A stretch of DNA of 11,513 nucleotides from Euryarchaeota archaeon UBA24. Lineage in GTDB: Archaea > Halobacteriota > Halobacteria > Halobacteriales > Hikarchaeaceae. Under the pieces are notes generated by a model. That model was not told the DNA's origin. It was given only the letters and a program-made list of their open reading frames with translations, and did not search any database. Of the stretch, positions 1-5,861 are shown one piece after another. The position numbers and the translations under genes are program-made. The stretch covers positions 17,988 to 29,500 of the forward strand of contig DASO01000010.1 of the NCBI GenBank assembly GCA_002503845.1, read 5' to 3'. Every line of letters begins with the position of its first letter. Position 1 is the first letter of the stretch.

Positions 1-190
1 GACAGTGTCGTGCGTGTGTGTGACCAGTTTGTGTTTTTTTTGGCGCGTGTCATACGCCTGTGCGACTCATTTCCACTCCACGGATTAATCCTTGGGGATG
101 ATGTGAAATGGAGTAGTAATGGTAGCTTGAGTCCATGTAGGAGAAACACGATAGAGTATTTAGGCATGAGTCCCATTTTAGGTCGAATTA
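1..190. other. non-coding left edge, no gene supported
   Basis: No convincing gene is seen here. The stretch contains a short TG-rich run near bases 10-22, a T8 tract at about 33-40 that could end transcription of a gene lying to the left, and a perfect 10-bp palindrome GGATTAATCC at 82-91 that can be extended into an imperfect hairpin. A GTG-started open frame crosses 10-261, but its translation has no family resemblance and it overlaps the better supported gene starting at 191. The right part probably carries the promoter of that gene; an AT-rich stretch AGTATTTAGG lies near 154-163. Confidence 0.5.
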
Positions 191-460
191 ATGTTTATCA
201 AGGTAGATCCCAAACGGTTAGGAGTAGATACAGAAGGTTTGTCAAAAGCCTCCAGAACTAGATCATTGTTGAAAGCCCTAACCTGGAGGACTATAGCCAC
301 TTCGGATACATTTGTCATTTCATTGTTCATTACAGGAACTATTTCATGGGCTGCAAGTATAGCAACCTTGGAGGTTTTTACTAAAACCGGTTTATATTAC
401 TTGCACGAAAGGGGTTGGGACAGAATTAGACTTGGACAGGATAAAAATGATTCATCTTGA
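191..460 (+). CDS. DUF2061 family small membrane protein
   Basis: An 89-residue protein that matches the pattern of the DUF2061 family of predicted membrane proteins. The diagnostic stretch covers about residues 25-79: SLLKALTWRTIATSDTF, then an ITG turn, then EVFTKTGLYYLHERGWDRI. It probably has two short membrane segments, about residues 37-50 and 54-71, with basic residues before the first one and an HER-W motif after the second. DUF2061 proteins have no established biochemical role. In some bacteria they sit by sulfate assimilation genes, which is not the case here. The ATG at 191 is used because it lies about 30 nt after a weak TATA-like stretch and leaves a plausible 24-residue soluble N-terminus. 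The stop overlaps the next gene, so the two are probably translationally coupled. Confidence 0.75.
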   Translation: MFIKVDPKRLGVDTEGLSKASRTRSLLKALTWRTIATSDTFVISLFITGTISWAASIATLEVFTKTGLYYLHERGWDRIRLGQDKNDSS

Positions 461-671
461 GGACAGAGAAGACTGGGAGCAAGAATTGGTGAAAGACTCA
501 GACATATTCTGGGACTTATATGAGGAACAATCGCAGACAGTTACAGGGGACATAATAGCTTCTATTATTGAGATGTATGGAAGGCCAGATCAAATAGAGA
601 GAGCTAAAAAAATTTATGAAGATGGCGAACAGAAACTGAAAGAATCGCGATATTATCACAAACTAGACTGA
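447..671 (+). CDS. small acidic hypothetical protein coupled to DUF2061 gene
   Basis: A 74-residue soluble, acidic protein that I do not recognise. It begins MIHLEDREDWEQEL and is predicted to be mostly helical, with many Glu, Asp and Lys residues and no membrane segment, cysteine pair or nucleotide-binding motif. The ATG at 447 overlaps the end of the upstream DUF2061 gene by 14 bp and has a short AGG purine stretch six bases before it. A TTG at 432 in the same frame would add five residues and is less likely. The gene ends just before a hairpin and T-tract, which suggests a two-gene transcript. The tight coupling implies a role linked to the membrane protein, but nothing in the sequence says what that is. 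Confidence 0.6.
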   Translation: MIHLEDREDWEQELVKDSDIFWDLYEEQSQTVTGDIIASIIEMYGRPDQIERAKKIYEDGEQKLKESRYYHKLD

Positions 672-684
672 TTGAGACCGCACA

Positions 685-710
685 GAAGTGGTACTTCATT
701 TTTCGGTTTT
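685..710 (+). terminator. hairpin plus T-tract terminator
   Basis: GAAGT at 685-689 and ACTTC at 693-697 form a perfect 5-bp stem with a GGT loop. It is followed by T-rich sequence (ATTTTT, then GGTTTTT) from 698. This lies 14 bp after the stop of the small acidic gene and would end the rightward two-gene transcript. It overlaps the last bases of the converging HNH gene. Confidence 0.5.
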
Positions 711-1256
711 TCGGTTTAATTTATATTCTAACTTAGACCTACTGAGCACTCCATGGTCTGCTTTTCGGTGGCAGTTTGGACAAAGAACGATTAAATTTCC
801 TGTGGTGTTTTTTCCCCCTTCAGACCTAGGTACTATATGGTGAATTTCAGGTGTATCGACCCATTCTTCACACCATTCACAATGTTGATTTGCCCTTTCA
901 AAATATAATTCATTCTTTAGATTTTCGGGTGTGGGGTTCGTTTTTTCAAAGACATCTTCATCCCAGCTCCTCTTATGTTTTTTAAGAGATAGAAATGAAG
1001 GAATCAGTCGGGATTTGAGCTGTTGTCTACGGATTTTTTTTCGGTTTTGCCGGGATTCAATCTGTAATTTGTAGCGCTCTATCCTCTCGAGTTTTTGTTC
1101 TTCTTTATATTTTTCTTTAGCAGCTGCTCTCTCTCTTCTTCGTTTTTTTCGGAGGGGGAGGGAAATGTAATATAAAATAAATCCAATGATAAATAAAACC
1201 ACGACAATCTCCAGAGAGATTTCGAATATTTGCAAGAGTTGGAGGGGAAGTGGCAC
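696..1256 (-). CDS. membrane-anchored HNH endonuclease
   Basis: A 186-residue protein with three parts. Residues about 11-32 form one hydrophobic membrane segment, followed at once by KKRRRER. Residues about 36-100 are very rich in Lys, Arg, Glu and Gln and look like a charged helix or coiled coil. Residues about 120-170 are a classical HNH nuclease domain of the McrA-like type: zinc-ligand pairs CEWC (126-129) and CPNC (159-162), the catalytic HH (139-140), the structural N154 and the final H163/H168. By the positive-inside rule the nuclease faces the cytoplasm. HNH domains cut DNA using a metal ion; the target here is unknown. The start is GTG at 1256, about 30 nt from a TATA-like box, so the mRNA may be leaderless. 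It could be a restriction-like or defence nuclease, or a repair or DNA-processing enzyme. Confidence 0.85.
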   Translation of the reverse strand: MPLPLQLLQIFEISLEIVVVLFIIGFILYYISLPLRKKRRRERAAAKEKYKEEQKLERIERYKLQIESRQNRKKIRRQQLKSRLIPSFLSLKKHKRSWDEDVFEKTNPTPENLKNELYFERANQHCEWCEEWVDTPEIHHIVPRSEGGKNTTGNLIVLCPNCHRKADHGVLSRSKLEYKLNRKTEK

Positions 1257-1280
1257 GTATCACGGGAGTATAAGCGAGGG

Positions 1281-1292
1281 GGTATATTAAAA
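1281..1292 (-). promoter_or_regulatory. TATA-like box of HNH gene
   Basis: On the minus strand the sequence TTTTTAATATACC is a good archaeal box A candidate. Its centre near 1286 places the transcription start close to 1260, only a few bases before the GTG at 1256. This agrees with a leaderless or near-leaderless mRNA. Confidence 0.5.
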
Positions 1293-1337
1293 AATGCGAC
1301 TTTCTCTTGTTTCCGGCAATATTTGTCCATTCCGGAT

Positions 1338-1350
1338 AATTAATATATCA
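1338..1350 (+). promoter_or_regulatory. TATA-like box of small membrane protein gene
   Basis: AATTAATATATCA on the plus strand resembles an archaeal box A. Its centre near 1345-1346 is 27-28 nt before the ATG at 1373, so transcription would start at or next to the start codon. No Shine-Dalgarno motif is present, in line with a leaderless mRNA. Confidence 0.5.
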
Positions 1351-1372
1351 AAGGATCGTAAGTGGTCGAGAT

Positions 1373-1765
1373 ATGTCATTAATAGATGAACTATGTACCG
1401 TAAAGAATGCCATGTATTTGCAAATAATTACAGGAATTGGGTTCTTGATCATGTTTGTATATACTTCCCAAAGTCATCTCGCAGGAGAGGAAACGGCTCC
1501 ATTGCCTGCGATCATTCTCTTTTTTGTATTTGGAGTTTGTAAATTGGAAATTGCTAGAAGGAAATTGACCAAAGGCCAAATAGTACAGTATGCAGTGCCT
1601 ATCCTAACTGCAATAGGAATATTAAAAATAATAGAATTTGGACCGGCTACGGATTTCTTAGTCATTGACACTTTCTTTTATGTATATAGCATTCCATTGA
1701 TACTTGAAATATTAGCAGTGGCACTGTTGTTGCATCCATCAACGAGGGCCGAACTGAAAAGTTGA
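1373..1765 (+). CDS. small multi-pass membrane protein, unknown
   Basis: A 130-residue hydrophobic protein that I do not recognise. It has three or four membrane segments, roughly residues 14-31, 44-60, 71-87 and 100-120, separated by short loops. A basic loop ARRKLTKGQ (61-69) should lie in the cytoplasm. No catalytic or metal-binding motif stands out. The ATG at 1373 sits about 27 nt after a TATA-like box and has no Shine-Dalgarno sequence. The gene diverges from the HNH nuclease gene across a 116-bp shared promoter region and converges with the 96-residue gene on the other strand, its stop being two bases from that gene's stop. The divergent arrangement with a membrane-tethered nuclease may be accidental. 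Confidence 0.65.
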   Translation: MSLIDELCTVKNAMYLQIITGIGFLIMFVYTSQSHLAGEETAPLPAIILFFVFGVCKLEIARRKLTKGQIVQYAVPILTAIGILKIIEFGPATDFLVIDTFFYVYSIPLILEILAVALLLHPSTRAELKS

Positions 1766-1767
1766 AT

Positions 1768-2058
1768 CTACAGTAAAATTAATTTTAGAATATCTCGGTT
1801 TTCTTGAAGGAAATGTTCCATTTCCTGGAGAGATAGATTTTTTATTATCTCTTCTGCGGGCAAATTATCTAGGATACCTTGGCTTATTTTATCCTCAACG
1901 GGGGTTTTTTTTCGCTCTACGAGGCATTTTTGTATAGCTCGGAAGTGTCCAAGTAGAAATTGTTCTAGTTCTTCTTGGGAGAATCCAGTAATGACTTCTC
2001 TACGGGGTAGATGGTTCGAGAGCCTTTGACGTATCGTGTCGCTGATGTCTTGCTGCAT
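1768..2058 (-). CDS. small protein with internal duplication, downstream of tRNA-Thr
   Basis: A 96-residue soluble, helical protein of unknown function. Residues 12-47 and 61-96 are two copies of one unit of 36 residues that align without gaps. They share the pattern N-x-LP--E-I---S--E-E-FL. I count about 10 identities plus many conservative matches, including LPRREVI against LPAEEII and SQEELEQFL against SLQEMEHFL. The unit looks like two helices joined by a short turn; it could be a protein-interaction or small DNA-binding fold. The ATG at 2058 starts two bases after the 3' end of the tRNA-Thr gene on the same strand, so there is no room for its own promoter or a Shine-Dalgarno site, and it must share the tRNA transcript. 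It is convergent with the small membrane protein gene. Confidence 0.65.
   Translation of the reverse strand: MQQDISDTIRQRLSNHLPRREVITGFSQEELEQFLLGHFRAIQKCLVERKKTPVEDKISQGILDNLPAEEIIKNLSLQEMEHFLQENRDILKLILL
1774..1787. other. AT palindrome between convergent genes, possible terminator
   Basis: TAAAATTAATTTTA is a perfect 14-bp palindrome at the meeting point of two convergent genes, 9 bp past the plus-strand stop and inside the last codons of the minus-strand gene. AT-only palindromes arise easily by chance in such sequence. Its position is nevertheless suitable for ending transcription in both directions. Confidence 0.3.
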
Positions 2059-2060
2059 TA

Positions 2061-2134
2061 AGCTTCAGGAGGGAATCGAACCCCCGACATCTGGTTTACA
2101 AAACCAGCACTCTGGCCTGCTGAGTTACTGAAGC
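2061..2134 (-). tRNA. tRNA-Thr (anticodon UGU)
   Basis: A complete 74-nt cloverleaf read on the minus strand. The acceptor stem is GCTTCAG with CTGAAGC and the D arm is ACTC/GAGT. The anticodon stem CTGGT/ACCAG encloses the loop TTTGTAA, giving anticodon TGT for ACA codons. A 5-nt variable region precedes the T arm, GGGGG-TTCGATT-CCCTC, which holds one G-U pair. The discriminator base is U and the CCA end is not encoded, which is common in archaea. There is no intron. The 5' end is 29 nt after the pgk stop and the 3' end is two bases before the ATG of the next gene, so the tRNA is probably cut from a pgk-tRNA-small-protein transcript unless it has its own promoter; a weak AT stretch CTTAAATC lies near 2162-2169. 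Confidence 0.96.
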
Positions 2135-2163
2135 ACAAATTAGTTTTATCCTCTGAATGAGAT

Positions 2164-3384
2164 TTAAGAGTTTCTAAGAGCCAATGCAGCCACTGCTGGA
2201 AGGGAATCACCACTTAATAGTCTCATTGCTGCACCACCACCCGTACTTATATGAGAAAAATTCCTAATTCCAAATTGATCGAGAAGTGCTATCGTGTCGC
2301 CCCCTCCTACGATGCTAGTGTCGGATTGAGTAGCTGCATCGTAGACATGAATGGTTCCTTGAGAAAAGTGAGAGACTTCTGCCAATCCTGCAGGTCCATT
2401 TAGAATCGTTGTTGATGCAGATTCCAGAGAAGAACTGAATTTGGTGATGGTTTGAGAACCTATATCAAATATAGGACCTTCGGCGGGGAGATCAGAGACC
2501 AGTACTTCTTGACGTCCATTTGAATCAATGGCGACGTCGATTGGTAATTTGATTTGATCTCCATAATTAGCAAGGAGTGATTTTCCTTGATCAAGATAGT
2601 CTAAGATACCATTTGTACGTAGTATATCCATGCTAGGGGCGCCTAAATTGACCCCATCACAATGTAGAAGAAAGTTTCCAAAAAGACCAGCTGCGAGGAC
2701 TTCGTCTGCAATATCATGTTTGAGAACTGACTCTGCTACGGCAAGGGAGTCAATGGTTTTTTTACCTGCTAAAAAATATACCCGGGGTTTGGGTAATTCG
2801 TGGATTGTTCCAAGGACTTTTAATTCTTTTTCTAGTAGCCTTCCAGCATAACTGGGTAAAAGATATGGAAATCCTACGAGAGATGGGTGAGACCTATGAG
2901 CAGATCCAAATGCGTCGTTGACATATGCATCGAAATGGGGTGCAAGGGCGGAGACAAATTTTGTTGTTGCAGCATCCTTTGGTTCCATTTCTATATATTC
3001 TTCTGGACAAAAACGGGTGTTTTCTAAGACTAAAATTTCCCCATGGGGGAGCTGTTTGATTTTATCTAAAGCTTTTTTCGAATGGGTGTTTTCAACATGG
3101 TGAACGGGAGTGTCAAGTATGTCGGCCAATCGGAGGGCATGAGGTTGCAGAGAGATACATGAATCTTCACCTGGGCGGCCTTGATGTGCCATCAATACAA
3201 TTCGTGCCCCTGCAGATACTAGTTCAGAAAGTGTTTCGAGATGCGATCTTAGCCGGGTGTCGTCTGATAAATCACCATCTATAAGAGGACTATTGATATC
3301 AACACGAATTCCTATGAGCTTCCCTTTGGGATCTAGATTGTCAAGGGTCTCAATCATAGATGTAGGAGAATGAGATAGGATCAT
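2164..3384 (-). CDS. pgk: phosphoglycerate kinase, archaeal type
   Basis: Phosphoglycerate kinase transfers a phosphate between 1,3-bisphosphoglycerate and ADP in glycolysis, or the reverse in gluconeogenesis, in the cytoplasm. The 406 residues, counted from the ATG at 3384, hold the family landmarks in order: IRVDINSP (about 26-33), AHQGRPG (66-72), ENTRF (121-125), NDAFGSAHRSH (156-166) and the lysine-containing LAGKKTIDSL in place of bacterial GGAKVSDK. Then come NGPAG, the nucleotide-site GGGDT (360-364) and STGGGA (380-385). Motif wording and length are those of archaeal PGKs. A TTG at 3405 and an ATG at 3357 are other possible starts. I chose 3384 because AT-rich box A candidates at 3404-3413 or 3421-3430 place the transcript start at or just before it. 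It is transcribed away from the liv operon and toward tRNA-Thr. Confidence 0.93.
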   Translation of the reverse strand: MILSHSPTSMIETLDNLDPKGKLIGIRVDINSPLIDGDLSDDTRLRSHLETLSELVSAGARIVLMAHQGRPGEDSCISLQPHALRLADILDTPVHHVENTHSKKALDKIKQLPHGEILVLENTRFCPEEYIEMEPKDAATTKFVSALAPHFDAYVNDAFGSAHRSHPSLVGFPYLLPSYAGRLLEKELKVLGTIHELPKPRVYFLAGKKTIDSLAVAESVLKHDIADEVLAAGLFGNFLLHCDGVNLGAPSMDILRTNGILDYLDQGKSLLANYGDQIKLPIDVAIDSNGRQEVLVSDLPAEGPIFDIGSQTITKFSSSLESASTTILNGPAGLAEVSHFSQGTIHVYDAATQSDTSIVGGGDTIALLDQFGIRNFSHISTGGGAAMRLLSGDSLPAVAALALRNS

Positions 3385-3400
3385 TGAAAGGCTTTTCTGT

Positions 3401-3430
3401 ATCAATTTTATGTTTACAGGGATTTATTAT
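3401..3430. promoter_or_regulatory. shared AT-rich promoter region, pgk and liv operon
   Basis: This is the divergent control region of pgk (-) and livH (+). TTTATTAT at 3423-3430 is the best plus-strand box A candidate and predicts a start near 3451-3453. ATAAAATTG, read on the minus strand at 3403-3411, is about 24 nt from the pgk ATG at 3384. Because the two transcripts diverge within about 80 bp, their promoters probably interfere with or influence each other. Confidence 0.4.
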
Positions 3431-3440
3431 GTGTCGCGCC

Positions 3441-3454
3441 TATGTGCGTACATA
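3441..3454. promoter_or_regulatory. palindromic candidate operator of liv operon
   Basis: TATGTGCGTACATA carries perfect 5-bp arms TATGT and ACATA around GCGT. It lies across the predicted transcription start of the liv operon and just before the ATG at 3463. Archaeal Lrp/AsnC-type regulators commonly bind short AT-rich dyads at such positions, but no regulator gene is present in the window and the assignment is an inference. Confidence 0.3.
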
Positions 3455-3462
3455 GCATAGGG

Positions 3463-4572
3463 ATGATAAAGTATTATAACATATTGCGTGAAAAAGTTCA
3501 AAAAGATCGGGGTACGACACTTGTTGTTCTGGGTATATCCATACTATTAGTGGACCTTATCTTTCAATTGATAATAGGGGAGACGGAATCGCAAATTGTA
3601 GCCACATATTTATGGGATGGGTTGGTAATTGGGTTGGCGATAGGGCTTGCAGGAGTGGGATTGTCTTTAACATATAGCATACTTAAATTTGCAAATTTTG
3701 CCCATGGGGATATGATCACTGCGGGCGGATTTTCAGGATGGGTTGCTGTTTTTGCAGTAATGGGAGTGGGTAGATTCGACATGAAAAATTTACTACTAGT
3801 CGGGGCAGGAAAGCCAATAAACGTAACCGAATTGGGTATAAGTGTTTCCACGACTCCATTGGCGGTATTGTTTGGTTTGATTGTTGCAATAATGGGTACA
3901 GTGTTATTAACACTGGCCATTGATCGCTTTGTTTTTCGTCCGATGAGACATCATAATGATGGTATTGCATTGTTGATTGCAAGTATTGGTGTTTCTCTTG
4001 CCCTGCGTTATGGATTGGCATTCATATTTAAAACACAAAATCGCGGGTTGACAGCGGCTAGTCTTACGGCATCCTATTCAATTCCAGTTGGCACGGGATC
4101 AGTACAAATAGACTTGGGTGAAATAACATTAGTTCTAGTTGCAATCGCACTAATGGTTGGCGTCCACGTATTCTTGCAATATAGTACACTTGGAAAGGCC
4201 ATGAGAGCGATGGCAGACAATAGAGATTTGGCGCTTATTACAGGTATACCAACAGAAAGGGTTGTTCGGGCTACGTGGATCATTGGGGGTGCATTGACAG
4301 GAGCAGCAGGATTTCTTATAACGCTAGAAAGGGGAACTATTTCATTTCAGTTTGGATGGATACTCTTATTGCTTATTTTTGCGGCAGTCATAATAGGAGG
4401 AATTGGATCAGTATATGGGGCCATAGCAGGAGGAGTGGTTATTGGGTTTACAAGTACTATTTCATTGATATGGATACCTGCAGATTTAGCAAACGTGGCA
4501 GTGTTTAGTGTGATGGTACTAGTTCTATTGTATAAACCAGAAGGGTTGTTCAAAGGAGTTACAACAGCATGA
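3463..4572 (+). CDS. livH: branched-chain amino acid ABC transporter permease LivH
   Basis: One of the two membrane channel subunits of a HAAT-family (hydrophobic amino acid uptake) ABC importer. About 369 residues with eight or more membrane segments. The family hallmarks are the ILKFANFAHGDMITAGG stretch (about 73-89), the cytoplasmic coupling loop STLGKAMRAMADNRDLALITGIP-like region (about 241-263), and the C-terminal LLYKPEGLF. It is longer than typical bacterial LivH (about 300 residues), with an extra N-terminal hydrophobic segment and an external loop around residues 100-132. An ATG at 3442 is also in frame. I prefer 3463 because the best box A at 3423-3430 predicts transcription starting after 3442. 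The gene is first in the operon and its stop overlaps the livM start as ATGA. Urea and amide transporters share this family, so the exact substrate is not certain. Confidence 0.9.
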   Translation: MIKYYNILREKVQKDRGTTLVVLGISILLVDLIFQLIIGETESQIVATYLWDGLVIGLAIGLAGVGLSLTYSILKFANFAHGDMITAGGFSGWVAVFAVMGVGRFDMKNLLLVGAGKPINVTELGISVSTTPLAVLFGLIVAIMGTVLLTLAIDRFVFRPMRHHNDGIALLIASIGVSLALRYGLAFIFKTQNRGLTAASLTASYSIPVGTGSVQIDLGEITLVLVAIALMVGVHVFLQYSTLGKAMRAMADNRDLALITGIPTERVVRATWIIGGALTGAAGFLITLERGTISFQFGWILLLLIFAAVIIGGIGSVYGAIAGGVVIGFTSTISLIWIPADLANVAVFSVMVLVLLYKPEGLFKGVTTA

Positions 4573-5861
4573 AATTTAATAGAGAAATGTTCCTGAAAAA
4601 TGATTTTAGGATAGTGGTCAGCGCTTTTGTAGGTATTTCATTTTTGTTCATAATAGTGGCAATGATTTTGGGATTGGACTTCAATGGTACTGTCAATACC
4701 ATACAAAGGATAATGTTTTTATCCGCAGTATACGCGATGGTAGTGCTTGCGTTAAATCTTCAATGGGGATATGCAGGAATATTTAATATTGGTGTTGCGG
4801 GATTCATGCTAAGTGGCGTGTACACAATGGCAATAATAACAGGAGATCCTAATGGGCTAATCCCAGGATTGGGATTGCCACTCCCAATCGGAATTATTGG
4901 AGGGGTTTTGATGGCAAGTTTGTTGGGATTGCTTATATCAATTCCAACGCTAAAATTAAAAGCAGATTATCTAGCGATTGTTACTATTGGTTTTGCAGAA
5001 ATCATAAGGTATACTGCGAATGCTCTGACATTTAAAACGTTCTCAATAGCAGGGGTGGAAATGGGGACGGGGGCAGGGAGGGGAATCCATTTGCCGATGA
5101 ATCCAATCAGAGGTTTGTACTATACAGATCCGAGCAATCTTGGACTTGGAAAGACGGTATTTGGAGAATATGTTTTTGGACTTTTTGAGATCGTTCAAGT
5201 CCAATCGTCAGTGGTGGTTTCGTGGACGTATGCAATCGTGTTGATATTCGTTGTGGGCCTGTTTTATTTAGTGATATATCGAATAGGAAATTCCCCATTT
5301 GGTAGAGTTCTAAAAGCTATCCGGGAAGACGAGATGGTTGCGAATGCATTGGGGAAAAATACGGACATATACAAGATTAAAGTGTTTGCCATAGGGTGCG
5401 GTCTGATGGGGTTGGCAGGAATTCTCTGGCAGGGTAGTTATGGATACACAAATCCAACTACATTTCAACCCATATTGACATTTTATATTTTTATTGCATT
5501 GATAATTGGAGGTTCCGGATCGAATACAGGTAGCATCATAGGGGGTGTCGTGTTTGCTAGTCTCCTTTTTGAGGGTCCAAATTTTGTCCGCCGAGTGGTC
5601 ATGCATGTATTCAAATTTGATAAAGCTCCAAATTCAATTATAGAAGCAATAGTTCCAATTTCATCGTTGGATTTGGGGCCATTTGTGGCATATTCTTTGG
5701 CAAATATATCGTCTTTGAGGGTGGTATTTTTAGGATTGGTTTTAATATATATAATACAAAATAGGCCCGAAGGTTTATTGGGAGATAGGAAGGAACTAGC
5801 AGCGAGTATTGACATATCCAGACGCCCTGTTGTAAAAACAAAGGAGGAGAAAGAAGCATGA
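4569..5861 (+). CDS. livM: branched-chain amino acid ABC transporter permease LivM
   Basis: The second channel subunit of the HAAT importer, 430 residues with about ten membrane segments. Landmarks are LALNLQWGYAGIFNIGVAGF (about 60-79), TLKLKADYLAIVTIGFAEI (about 127-145), the cytoplasmic coupling loop between about 240 and 270 (FGRVLKAIREDEMVANALG), IIGGSGSNTGSIIGG (about 312-326), and a C-terminal NRPEGLLG. It pairs with LivH, and the coupling loop should contact LivG or LivF. The ATG overlaps the livH stop (ATGA) and is preceded by AAAGGAG at 4552-4558, a good Shine-Dalgarno site. The highly charged C-terminal tail ends KTKEEKEA, and its codons contain the ribosome-binding site of livG. 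Confidence 0.92.
   Translation: MKFNREMFLKNDFRIVVSAFVGISFLFIIVAMILGLDFNGTVNTIQRIMFLSAVYAMVVLALNLQWGYAGIFNIGVAGFMLSGVYTMAIITGDPNGLIPGLGLPLPIGIIGGVLMASLLGLLISIPTLKLKADYLAIVTIGFAEIIRYTANALTFKTFSIAGVEMGTGAGRGIHLPMNPIRGLYYTDPSNLGLGKTVFGEYVFGLFEIVQVQSSVVVSWTYAIVLIFVVGLFYLVIYRIGNSPFGRVLKAIREDEMVANALGKNTDIYKIKVFAIGCGLMGLAGILWQGSYGYTNPTTFQPILTFYIFIALIIGGSGSNTGSIIGGVVFASLLFEGPNFVRRVVMHVFKFDKAPNSIIEAIVPISSLDLGPFVAYSLANISSLRVVFLGLVLIYIIQNRPEGLLGDRKELAASIDISRRPVVKTKEEKEA
5843..5849 (+). promoter_or_regulatory. Shine-Dalgarno site of livG inside livM
   Basis: GGAGGAG lies eight bases before the livG ATG at 5858, within the codons for the KEEKEA tail of LivM. It is the strongest ribosome-binding site in the window. 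It supports the short N-terminal start of livG and independent re-initiation within the operon. Confidence 0.65.

Noticed and set aside
10..261. GTG-started 83-codon open frame at the left edge
   Set aside because: Its translation resembles no family, it has no promoter or ribosome site, and it overlaps the well supported DUF2061 gene in another frame.
1415..1426. Perfect palindrome TATTTGCAAATA
   Set aside because: It lies inside the coding region of the small membrane protein, and short AT-rich palindromes are expected by chance.
696..1765. A complete restriction-modification or toxin-antitoxin locus around the HNH gene
   Set aside because: No methyltransferase, specificity subunit or antitoxin-like protein is adjacent, so only the nuclease itself is supported.
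2061..2134. tRNA-Thr as an integration site with a mobile element beside it
   Set aside because: No integrase, no repeated copy of the tRNA 3' end and no foreign-looking genes occur in the window; both flanks are pgk and a small gene on the same strand.
3564..3920. Long antisense open frames opposite the liv permeases, including 3564-3920 and 5483-5887
   Set aside because: They lie opposite strongly supported liv genes, and their translations are low-complexity shadows of hydrophobic codons.
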